Positions 8,054-14,480 of a DNA stretch of 15,194 bases are shown here, one piece after another (position 1 is the first letter of the stretch; every line of letters begins with the position of its first letter). A program made the position numbers and the translations under genes. Source of the DNA: DAOTWP01 sp034435675 (GTDB lineage: Bacteria > Chloroflexota > Anaerolineae > Aggregatilineales > Phototrophicaceae); contig DAOTWP010000153.1 of the NCBI GenBank assembly GCA_034435675.1, positions 1 through 15,194 on the forward strand, read 5' to 3'. Below the pieces are notes generated by a model. That model saw only the letters and a program-made list of their open reading frames with translations. It had not been told where the DNA came from and searched no databases.

Positions 8054-8086
8054 TTCCCGCGGGGGCTGTCCTGGTCCCCGCGGGAA
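8054..8086 (-). terminator. Strong GC hairpin downstream of lgt, probable terminator without a U-tract
   Basis: TTCCCGCGGGG (8054-8064) pairs perfectly with CCCCGCGGGAA (8076-8086), an 11-bp stem with an 11-nt loop. It begins 22 nt beyond the lgt stop. A run of T on one side and A on the other could extend the stem past a one-base bulge. No U-tract follows on either strand, so termination may be inefficient, or the hairpin may instead protect the 3' end of the lgt message. Confidence 0.55.
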
Positions 8087-8108
8087 GAAAACGAAAGCAC
8101 ATTTTGCG

Positions 8109-9095
8109 TTAAGTGGACGCTTTTTTGGGCTTGGGCTTTTGTTTGCGTTCTGCTTCGCGGGCAGCGGCCTCTTCATCCGCTTTGCGTGCCGCCTCAGCGA
8201 TCTTCTCGGCGATGCCTGGCCGGTGCCGGTAGAGCAGCACTGCCAGCGCGCCAACAAAGCCAACAACGCAAATCACCTGCGAAATATTGATCTCTGTGCC
8301 GGGGAAGCGCGACACTTCCAGCCGCACGAACTCAAGCAGGAAGCGAATGACGGCATACTGCATCACGTAAAACAGGAAGATGTCGCCGGGGAGTAGACGC
8401 TTACGGTAGCGCAGGAACAGGTTGAGCAGCACGATAAAGGCGATAATGCTCCACAACGATTCGTACAAGAACAGCGGGTGGAACAGCGTGCCATCCGGGT
8501 ACGCGACCATTGATTGCAGGTTGGGCTGACCGGCTTCGATAAAAATCGGCACACGATTCTCCCGGCTGATGGCAATACCCCAGGGCAGGGTCGTTATCGT
8601 GCCATACAGCTCCTGATTGACAAAGTTCGCCCAGCGCCCGATTGCCTGTCCCAGGGGCAGCGCGATACCGGCAATGTCCAGCCAGGGCCACAGCGGCAGC
8701 TTGTTAACGCGCAGGTAGAGGTATGCGCCCAGCCCGCCGCCAAGTACCGCCCCAAAGATGCTCAAGCCGCCGCTCCAGATAGCAATTGCACCTTGCTGAA
8801 GATCAAAGAAGTTTTGCAGGAACCATGCCGTATCCTGGCAGACCTGCCCCGCTCCTAACTGCGCCGGGCAAAGCGATGCCGGCGGGAACAGCACAAACCA
8901 CAGCCTTGCGCCGATAATGCCGGGGATAATTGCCCAGGTCAAAGCACCCCACACATGATCCGGATCGCGCTTGTCGCGCTTCGCCAGCCGTGCCGCCACC
9001 ACTGCCGCAATAATCATCGCTGCAACGATGATGATGCCGTAGTAGCGGATTTGCAATGAATTAAAGAGCACAATGTATTCTGACTCAAACCTCAT
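8109..9095 (-). CDS. lgt: Prolipoprotein diacylglyceryl transferase
   Basis: Lgt moves diacylglycerol from phosphatidylglycerol to the lipobox cysteine of prolipoproteins, in the cytoplasmic membrane. The 328-residue protein has about seven membrane spans and the family motifs: GARLWF (62-67), SGGLSIFGA (108-116), the signature GRWANFVNQELYG (153-165, R154, N157, N160, E162), HPLFLYE (206-212) and RFLLEFVR (251-258). The ATG at 9095 overlaps the upstream phosphatidyltransferase gene by 11 nt, with GAGGG about 10 nt before it. Two features depart from textbook Lgt: an outside loop after span 2 with C76 and C86, and a charged, Ala/Lys/Glu-rich tail (about 296-328) that should be cytoplasmic. 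Coupling to a phospholipid-synthesis gene is sensible because Lgt consumes phosphatidylglycerol. Confidence 0.96.
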   Translation of the reverse strand: MRFESEYIVLFNSLQIRYYGIIIVAAMIIAAVVAARLAKRDKRDPDHVWGALTWAIIPGIIGARLWFVLFPPASLCPAQLGAGQVCQDTAWFLQNFFDLQQGAIAIWSGGLSIFGAVLGGGLGAYLYLRVNKLPLWPWLDIAGIALPLGQAIGRWANFVNQELYGTITTLPWGIAISRENRVPIFIEAGQPNLQSMVAYPDGTLFHPLFLYESLWSIIAFIVLLNLFLRYRKRLLPGDIFLFYVMQYAVIRFLLEFVRLEVSRFPGTEINISQVICVVGFVGALAVLLYRHRPGIAEKIAEAARKADEEAAAREAERKQKPKPKKAST

Positions 9096-9726
9096 GTTTC
9101 AAACCCTCTCGATGTGCCAGAGTTCTGTACACGAACCAGAGACGCTGCAATCCGGTGATGTTCGTGCCAGCTGCCAGCACCCACAGGCACAGCGGCAGCA
9201 GCGGTGGAACCAGCAGTCCCAGCAATATCAGGATCACCCGTTCAAAGCGCGAAAACCAGCCGATTTTGACCGGGACGTTGATGCTTTCTGATCTTGCCCG
9301 TACATAGCTGACCACGAAACTGCCAATCATGGCGCAAAGTGCCAGCAGCAGATAACCGAATTGATCTTGAACGGCAAAATGATACCCCATCCCGCCAAAA
9401 ATGAAACCGTCAGCATAACGATCCAGTGTGGAATCCAGCAGCGCACCGAACATGCTCTTGCGCCCACTCGCCCGTGCCACCGCGCCATCGAGCACATCGA
9501 AAGGCAAACCCAGCAGCAGCAGCAGCCCGCCCGCCTGCAAATGCCCCATTCCCACCAGCACCGCCGCCAGCGCGACAATCACCAAGCCCCCTATTGTGAG
9601 CGCGTCGGGATGAATGCCCGCCTGATGCAGCAGTTTGCCTGCTGTTCGGGTATATTTGTCGGTCACTGCCCGCGCGCGATCCGTCAGAGTCAGCGGCAGT
9701 TTTGTGATTGAATTTCCACTTGTCAT
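9085..9726 (-). CDS. CDP-alcohol phosphatidyltransferase family enzyme
   Basis: A membrane enzyme that transfers a phosphatidyl group from a CDP-lipid to an alcohol. The 213 residues carry the complete family signature D-x2-DG-x2-AR-x8-G-x3-D-x3-D: D77, D80-G81, A84-R85, G94, D98, D102. These acidic residues bind the metal and the CDP moiety. About six membrane spans are visible, and R143/R145 plus the segment KIGWFSRFER (153-162) resemble the archaetidyl- or phosphatidylinositol-phosphate synthase branch more than PgsA or phosphatidylserine synthase; the polar substrate cannot be fixed by reading. The ATG at 9726 has GGAAAG about 9 nt upstream. It overlaps lgt by 11 nt. Its start codon also overlaps the -35 of the divergent tRNA-Pro promoter. 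Confidence 0.9.
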   Translation of the reverse strand: MTSGNSITKLPLTLTDRARAVTDKYTRTAGKLLHQAGIHPDALTIGGLVIVALAAVLVGMGHLQAGGLLLLLGLPFDVLDGAVARASGRKSMFGALLDSTLDRYADGFIFGGMGYHFAVQDQFGYLLLALCAMIGSFVVSYVRARSESINVPVKIGWFSRFERVILILLGLLVPPLLPLCLWVLAAGTNITGLQRLWFVYRTLAHREGLKHEV

Positions 9727-9748
9727 TCGATTTGCTTTCCGCTACACT
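9720..9748 (+). promoter_or_regulatory. Promoter of the tRNA-Pro gene
   Basis: TTGTCA (9720-9725, 5/6 to consensus) and TACACT (9743-9748, 4/6) are separated by exactly 17 bp. Predicted transcription start is near 9755, about 12 nt before the mature tRNA 5' end. It overlaps the start of the divergent phosphatidyltransferase gene. Confidence 0.55.
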
Positions 9749-9766
9749 TCATTGTGTTCTAACAAT

Positions 9767-9840
<74 letters not shown>

Positions 9841-9842
9841 CT

Positions 9843-9873
9843 AACCTCATCAAACTGATGAGGTTTTTGTTTT
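9843..9873 (+). terminator. Intrinsic terminator of tRNA-Pro
   Basis: AACCTCATCA (9843-9852) and TGATGAGGTT (9856-9865) make a 10-bp stem with a three-base loop AAC, followed by TTTGTTTT. It begins three bases after the tRNA. The gene-free remainder up to 9923 holds nothing I recognise. Confidence 0.93.
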
Positions 9874-9923
9874 CCCCTCACCGGGCAGGGATATGCCTTC
9901 GCCCTGCCTGTACCCAGATAGCA

Positions 9924-10976
9924 CTATTCGCGGCGGTGCTGGTGACGCCCATCGGCGCGCCACTGCTCTGGCGGCAGCAGCCATTGCAGTGCGGGCTGTG
10001 CTGCGTCAAATCCGGCGGCTGCCAGCACTGCATCTACCATATAAAAGCCGTGCGCGCTGTTGGTCAACAGCACAATGCCACGCCCTGCTGTAGGATTAAA
10101 CACCGCGAAACTGCGATAGCCACGACTTGCGCCCCAGTGCCAGCAGCTAACCTGCCGGTTCTGCAAGTGCTGGATGCCCCAGCCCAGTCCCCAGCGCAGT
10201 CGTGCCTGGTCGCCGACCACACCCTGCGGCGTGAGCATCTGTGCGGCAGTGCCATCCGCCGGGTTGAGCATCGCCACAAGAAAACGCGCATAGTCAGGCG
10301 CGCTGGTCAGCAGGCTGTAGGCGCTGTGTGCTTCGGTGAAGCGGCGCAGCGGTATGCCGATGCCCTCGAGACTTTCGCCATCCGTGCCGCGCCCCTCAAA
10401 GTGCGGTTGCCACAGATAGCTGCTGTCCGTCATACCCAGCGGCTCAAATACCATCTGCCGCATCCATGCTTCGGTGGGCTGCCCGGTGATTTGCTCGACG
10501 ACATGCTGTAAGTAATCGAATGCTTCGCCGGAATAGGAAAACTGCTCCCCCGGCAGCGCTTCCACAACCAATCGCCCCTGAATGGTGCTGCCATCCGGGC
10601 TGGTCAGTTGTGGTCGCCAGTTGGGCAGCCCGCTGCGATGGCTGAGTATGTGCCGCGTGTTAATCAGGCTGAGGCGCGGCACACTGCGCTCCCACGGTTG
10701 GCTGAGATATTCGCTCAGTGGTTTGTCGAGGTCAAGCGCGCCCTGTGCGACCAGCTTCAGGACTCCGTAGGCGTAAAGGGCTTTGCCCAATGACACGCCC
10801 TCGAAGATTGTATCGGCTGTCATGGGCTGCTGCGCCGCGTCTACCCGCTGTCCAACGCCCCCAGCGTAGATCACCCGGTTGTCTTCGACCAGCGCGGCGG
10901 CAGCCCCGGGAATCCCCTGCATGTCCAGCGCCGTCTGGAGTGCCTGATTTAATGTGTTTGTATCCACCATAGCCAT
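9924..10976 (-). CDS. Serine hydrolase of the class C beta-lactamase / PBP4* family
   Basis: The 350-residue protein has the penicillin-binding fold motifs: S62-x-x-K65 (GVSLGK) with the nucleophile serine, Y148-S-G150 (FSYSGEAF) as the second motif, and H280-W-G282 (HWGASRG) in place of KTG. Many members with H-x-G are esterases or peptidases rather than beta-lactamases, and the YSG in place of YxN points the same way. No signal peptide or membrane segment is seen, so it is probably cytosolic. The 10976 start is as drawn; the ATG two codons later (10970) has a better-placed GGGG. Its gene begins 21 nt after the mazG-like gene stops, suggesting one message. The substrate is unknown. A short basic tail (GRHQHRRE) ends the protein. 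Confidence 0.9.
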   Translation of the reverse strand: MAMVDTNTLNQALQTALDMQGIPGAAAALVEDNRVIYAGGVGQRVDAAQQPMTADTIFEGVSLGKALYAYGVLKLVAQGALDLDKPLSEYLSQPWERSVPRLSLINTRHILSHRSGLPNWRPQLTSPDGSTIQGRLVVEALPGEQFSYSGEAFDYLQHVVEQITGQPTEAWMRQMVFEPLGMTDSSYLWQPHFEGRGTDGESLEGIGIPLRRFTEAHSAYSLLTSAPDYARFLVAMLNPADGTAAQMLTPQGVVGDQARLRWGLGWGIQHLQNRQVSCWHWGASRGYRSFAVFNPTAGRGIVLLTNSAHGFYMVDAVLAAAGFDAAQPALQWLLPPEQWRADGRHQHRRE

Positions 10977-10997
10977 AGCCCCGACATCCGGCGCGAT

Positions 10998-12464
10998 TTA
11001 TAAGCCCTGTGCTTTCGCCGCGTTCCAGAAGCTGTCCATTTCGGCGAGGGTGTACGCTTCCAGCGCTTTGCCACTTGCCAAAGCCGCTTCCTCAATGAAG
11101 CGGAAGCGGCGGTAAAACTTGGCATTGGCGGCACGCAGGGCGCTTTCGATGTCCGCTACACCCAACCAGCGCGCATAATTGACCAGCACAAATAACAGAT
11201 CACCGACTTCTTCTGTGCGGGCTTCTGGCGTATCTGCTGTGCGGGTTTCTGCCAGTTCTTCGTGCAGTTTCGCCAACACATCCTCTATCTGTTCCCAATC
11301 AAACCCGACTTTAGCAGCTTTCGCCTGGTAGCGATATGCCTGCTGGAGCGCGGGGAGTCCTTTAGGAATGCCATCCAGCAGGAATTTGCGCCCGGCATCG
11401 CCCTTCTGCTGGTGTTCCTGCTGCTTGAGCATCTCCCAATTTGTCAGCACCTGCGCGGCATCCTGTACACTGATATCGCCCCAGACATGCGGATGGCGGC
11501 GGATCATCTTGGCGTTAATGTGGCGCAGGACATCGGTCATGCGGAATTCGCCATCATCAATCGCAACCTGTGTGTGCAGCACAATTTGCAGCAGCAGATC
11601 GCCCAGTTCTTCGGATAACGCCTGCGGATTCTGGTTGTCCAGCGCTTCGAGGACTTCATAGGTTTCTTCGATCAGGAAGGGGCGCAGTGTCAGATGTGTC
11701 TGCGCCTGATCCCACGGGCAGCCTTCTGGTGCGCGCAAGTGTGCGATGATTTCCTGAAACTGCTCGAAGCTGCTCATATTGCCGACTGCCGGCACATACA
11801 ACGCTGTCAGGTGGCTGATCTTTTTGCTGCGATCCAGTGCATACAGCGGCAGACGTTCTGCTAGAGCGTCGGCAGTCCCAGCGGCATAGATCAGCACAAC
11901 CTCGAAATCGTCGGCGTACTGGTTCATCAGGGTTAGCTTGAGATTCGACGCGATTTCCGCGCTGTAGACCTGTCCGATCAATGCTGGTTTGTCCGGGTTC
12001 AGCGGTGGGTGGTGCATAGCAGCGGCTTCCAGTGCGTCGAGCAGTTGCACGCCTTCGAGTGCGTCCACCCCAACAAGCGCCAGCGCCGGTTCGATGAAGC
12101 TGATGCCATGAATGATCTGCACAGGGATATTTTGGGCTTTCGCTCCGTTCAGGATTAACGCAGTGGTTGCCTCACCTACGAGCGGATCCCCCGGTACTGC
12201 GTAGACAATTGTGGCACCGGCGGGTGCGTTGCGCGCGGCGTCCAGCACACGCCCGGCAATGGTGGCATAGACCTGCTCAAACTGCTCAGCCTGTTCATAC
12301 AGGGTATCAAAGCTGTGGTAGCTTTCGTAATTTGGCAGCGCTGTAACGCAGGGATGGCGTTTTGTGCGCAGGTAGACTGCGTGGGCGGTCTCCAGCGCCG
12401 CCCATGCTCTGCGCGTGATATCTTCCACGCTGCCGGGTCCCAGACCTACAATTTGAAGCATCAT
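10998..12464 (-). CDS. mazG: Tetrapyrrole-methylase-like domain fused to MazG nucleotide pyrophosphohydrolase (YabN type)
   Basis: Residues 1-225 form a SAM-dependent tetrapyrrole methylase-like domain (IVGLGPGS at 5-12, VPGDPLVGE at 90-98). Residues about 230-488 are a double MazG module: CPWD (249-252), E266-E267-x-x-E270, EELGD (285-289), then GFDW (387-390) and EEVGD (418-422). MazG hydrolyses nucleoside triphosphates to monophosphates and pyrophosphate and clears abnormal nucleotides; the methylase part of such fusions has no settled substrate. The total of 488 residues matches what I recall for B. subtilis YabN. The ATG at 12464 has GAGGA about 8 nt upstream. It is transcribed divergently from the pentapeptide gene and probably with the serine hydrolase gene downstream. 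Known two-domain architecture, intact motifs. Confidence 0.94.
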   Translation of the reverse strand: MMLQIVGLGPGSVEDITRRAWAALETAHAVYLRTKRHPCVTALPNYESYHSFDTLYEQAEQFEQVYATIAGRVLDAARNAPAGATIVYAVPGDPLVGEATTALILNGAKAQNIPVQIIHGISFIEPALALVGVDALEGVQLLDALEAAAMHHPPLNPDKPALIGQVYSAEIASNLKLTLMNQYADDFEVVLIYAAGTADALAERLPLYALDRSKKISHLTALYVPAVGNMSSFEQFQEIIAHLRAPEGCPWDQAQTHLTLRPFLIEETYEVLEALDNQNPQALSEELGDLLLQIVLHTQVAIDDGEFRMTDVLRHINAKMIRRHPHVWGDISVQDAAQVLTNWEMLKQQEHQQKGDAGRKFLLDGIPKGLPALQQAYRYQAKAAKVGFDWEQIEDVLAKLHEELAETRTADTPEARTEEVGDLLFVLVNYARWLGVADIESALRAANAKFYRRFRFIEEAALASGKALEAYTLAEMDSFWNAAKAQGL

Positions 12465-12498
12465 GCGTGTTTCCTCTGGATAACCGATAATTCACAAA

Positions 12499-12504
12499 AT
12501 TCTA
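12499..12504 (-). promoter_or_regulatory. Possible -10 for the mazG-hydrolase operon
   Basis: TAGAAT on the minus strand (5/6 to consensus), inside a very A/T-rich stretch about 35 nt before the start. The -35 position has no good match. Weak evidence. Confidence 0.3.
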
Positions 12505-12537
12505 AAAAATTTCCGATCATTACAAATTGAAATCGCT

Positions 12538-12543
12538 TATAAT
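12538..12543 (+). promoter_or_regulatory. Perfect -10 hexamer for the pentapeptide-repeat gene
   Basis: TATAAT matches consensus exactly, about 97 nt before the ATG. No -35 close to TTGACA is found at 16-18 bp, so an activator may be needed. Transcription from near 12550 would include the inverted repeat at 12562-12599 in the leader. Confidence 0.5.
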
Positions 12544-12561
12544 GATAAGATGAACAGCACA

Positions 12562-12599
12562 AATATTCATAACGCACCCGCCACACGTTATGTGATATT
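12562..12599 (+). promoter_or_regulatory. Interrupted inverted repeat in the leader of the pentapeptide gene
   Basis: CATAACG (12568-12574) pairs with CGTTATG (12586-12592) around an 11-nt centre, and AATAT (12562-12566) pairs with ATATT (12595-12599) just outside, past a 1- by 2-base internal loop. Together these give 12 pairs. It may be a leader hairpin or an operator for a dimeric regulator. I do not recognise it as a known riboswitch. Confidence 0.5.
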
Positions 12600-12639
12600 G
12601 TTCCAGCATTTTGTGTATCAGACATTATCAGGGTGTTAA

Positions 12640-13500
12640 ATGCCAATCACACTCCAATGGCACAATGCTGATCAAACGATTCTGTTTTGCCGGGTAGAAG
12701 GCGAATGGAATTGGACGGATTTCCGGCAGGCATTTGTCGCCAGCAGCGAAGCCATCCAATCGCTTGAGCATGTGGTCCACGTGATGATCGAAATGGTTCA
12801 CGGTGTCGCCTGCCCACCCGCCTCGCCGTTTCCCCATCTCGGCAGAGCGCTGCGCCAGCTCCCCGCCAATCTGGGGCTTCTGACGATTATAACGCAGAAG
12901 TCGTTCGTCAAGATGACCGTTGCGATTGTCACTAAAATGCACGAGCAGCAGGATCGCTTCTTCGTGGTGACCAGCAGCGATGAGGCGGAGGCGATTCTGT
13001 TTGAGACAATTGAGCGCGAACGCTATAAGGCACGCCTGATCAGTGCGCTGGGGGGCGATAACCACGCGCTGGCAACCCGCGTCATTGAAGAACTGCGCAA
13101 CTTCGGCTGGCTGAACGATGGGTCGCTGTGTGGGGTCAACCTCAGCGGCGCGAATCTGCGCAGCACCAATCTGTTCTTTGCCAATCTATCTGCCGCGCGG
13201 CTGGACAACACCAATCTGCACAGCGCCAATCTGTTCATGTCCAATCTGGAGCGTGCCAACCTGCAATATGCCGATTTGCGCGAGGCGAATCTCGAGCAGG
13301 CATTGTTGAGCCGCGCTAACCTGCGTGGGGCAAATTTTGACACGCATACCGTACTGCCAGACGGCACGCTGTGGCGTCCCCAAAGTGACTTGCTGCGCTT
13401 CACCCACCCCGGACATCCGCATTTCTGGTACTCAATGCCGCAAAGCGGAGATGACAGCGCCACGCTGCCGGATGCTCCCTACTCGCCTGCGAATTCCTGA
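12640..13500 (+). CDS. Pentapeptide-repeat protein with an N-terminal STAS-like domain
   Basis: The 286-residue protein has three parts. Residues 1 to about 120 form an alpha/beta domain (opening ITLQWHNADQTILFCRVEG) that looks like the SpoIIAA/STAS-like domains often found in Chloroflexota; this is an inference from pattern. A helical link (about 121-160) ends in GWLNDGSL. Residues 165-234 hold 14 uninterrupted pentapeptides of the A(N/D)LXX type, enough for about 3.5 turns of a right-handed quadrilateral beta-helix, followed by the cap-like VLPDGTLW (238-245). A polar tail ends it. No signal peptide is seen. Such helices can mimic DNA or act as protein scaffolds; the job here is unknown. 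GGTG lies 5 nt before the ATG. It is the only plus-strand protein gene in the window and is divergent from mazG. Confidence 0.93.
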   Translation: MPITLQWHNADQTILFCRVEGEWNWTDFRQAFVASSEAIQSLEHVVHVMIEMVHGVACPPASPFPHLGRALRQLPANLGLLTIITQKSFVKMTVAIVTKMHEQQDRFFVVTSSDEAEAILFETIERERYKARLISALGGDNHALATRVIEELRNFGWLNDGSLCGVNLSGANLRSTNLFFANLSAARLDNTNLHSANLFMSNLERANLQYADLREANLEQALLSRANLRGANFDTHTVLPDGTLWRPQSDLLRFTHPGHPHFWYSMPQSGDDSATLPDAPYSPANS

Positions 13501-13539
13501 GGCGGTCCCTGTGCGGCACTGCCCTACTGACCAGTGCGC

Positions 13540-13574
13540 AAAACGACAAAGGGCGGATCGCGCATGGTCCGCCC
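13540..13574 (-). terminator. Intrinsic terminator of the truA-rplM-rpsI operon
   Basis: GGGCGGA (13551-13557) and TCCGCCC (13568-13574) form a 7-bp stem, extended by two weaker pairs. On the minus strand the stem is followed by TTTGTCGTTTT (13550 to 13540). It lies about 58 nt after the rpsI stop. The same hairpin stands 50 nt after the convergent pentapeptide gene and may help stop that transcript, but without a U-tract on that side. Confidence 0.8.
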
Positions 13575-13632
13575 TGTAGGTATCTTGCCTGTTATGCTGC
13601 TATGCGCCGTGCATGTATATATACCCGGCGGT

Positions 13633-14028
13633 TTAGCGCTTGGTATAGGTCGGAGCCTTGCGGGCGCGCTTCAAACCAGGTTTCTTGCGTTCCTTCACGC
13701 GCGGATCGCGGGTGAGCAGCTTCTTTTCTTTCAGCGCAGGACGGGTGTCCGGGTCAATTTTCAGCAGCGCGCGAGAAATCCCCAGCTTGATTGCGTCGCG
13801 CTGACCAGAAATGCCGCCGCCGTTGACATGCACACTGATGTCGTAGCTGCGCTCCTGCCCAATGGTGCGCAGCGGTTCCAGCAGAATATCCACATCACCA
13901 CTGCGCGGCAGATATTCCTGACCGTCCTTATCGTTGATCAGCAGGTTGCCGGTGCCGCCAGGGAACAACCGCACACGCGCTGTCGCCGCTTTACGCCGTC
14001 CGATACCTTCGTAATACTGTGCAGACAT
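13633..14028 (-). CDS. rpsI: 30S ribosomal protein S9
   Basis: S9 is a small-subunit head protein whose C-terminal tail reaches the P-site tRNA. The 131 residues show the N-terminal GIGRRKAATARV (8-19), the central GGGISGQRDAI motif (70-80) with GISRALL (83-89), DPRVKERKKPG (107-117) and the basic C-terminus ending in TKR, which places the conserved final Lys-Arg. The length is normal. GAGG lies about 9 nt before the ATG, and the gene starts 14 nt after the rplM stop. It is the last gene of the ribosomal operon here, followed by the terminator at 13540-13574. Confidence 0.98.
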   Translation of the reverse strand: MSAQYYEGIGRRKAATARVRLFPGGTGNLLINDKDGQEYLPRSGDVDILLEPLRTIGQERSYDISVHVNGGGISGQRDAIKLGISRALLKIDPDTRPALKEKKLLTRDPRVKERKKPGLKRARKAPTYTKR

Positions 14029-14042
14029 CGTGGTTTACCTCG

Positions 14043-14480
14043 CTAAAATTCCATTTTTTGCGGTTTTTGCGCTTCATGCGGGTGCGCTCCACCAGCATAG
14101 ACTTTGAGTTTTTCGAGTATTTGCCGCCCTAGTGCGTTCTTGGGCAGCATGCCTTTCACTGCGTTGCGCAGCGCGCGTTCCGGGTGTTTCACCAGTTGGT
14201 CGCGCAGCGTAATCTGGCTTAGCCCGCTGGGATAGCCGGAATAGCTGTAATACTTCTTGTCGTCCAGGCGGTTGCCGGTGACGACAATTTTCTCGCAGTT
14301 AATTACGATCACATAGTCGCCGGTATCTGTGTTGGGTGTGAAGATCGGTTTGTGTTTGCCGCGCAGCAGCGGCGCAATTTGCGACGCGAGCCGCCCAAGT
14401 GTTTGCCCTTCGGCATCCACGACCCACCACTGGCGTTGAATATCGCCCGTTTTCGCTACAAATGTTTTGTCGATTTTCAT
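14043..14480 (-). CDS. rplM: 50S ribosomal protein L13
   Basis: L13 is an early-assembling large-subunit protein. The 145 residues have the family features WWVVDAEGQTLGRLAS (18-33), LLRGKHKP (38-45), the DTGDYVIVINCEKI stretch (52-65) and the ML(P)KN..GR motif (MLPKNALGRQ, 111-120), with a normal C-terminus (VYAGGAHPHEAQKP). GGAGG lies 6 nt before the ATG. Its start codon overlaps the truA stop in an ATGA, so the two are translationally coupled, and rpsI follows after 14 nt. The rplM-rpsI pairing is conserved in most bacteria. Confidence 0.98.
   Translation of the reverse strand: MKIDKTFVAKTGDIQRQWWVVDAEGQTLGRLASQIAPLLRGKHKPIFTPNTDTGDYVIVINCEKIVVTGNRLDDKKYYSYSGYPSGLSQITLRDQLVKHPERALRNAVKGMLPKNALGRQILEKLKVYAGGAHPHEAQKPQKMEF

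Noticed and set aside
9511..9525. Run of five CAG units, with a run of four at 5438-5449
   Set aside because: Both encode leucine-rich membrane segments on the minus strand; codon preference explains them, and they are too short to call slippage loci.
13118..13319. Two plus-strand alternative frames inside the pentapeptide region
   Set aside because: They are frame-shifted readings of the 15-bp pentapeptide periodicity and not separate genes.
13615..13624. GTATATATAC palindrome just after rpsI
   Set aside because: Self-complementary A/T alternation of 10 bases; the true terminator follows at 13540-13574 and nothing else supports a site here.
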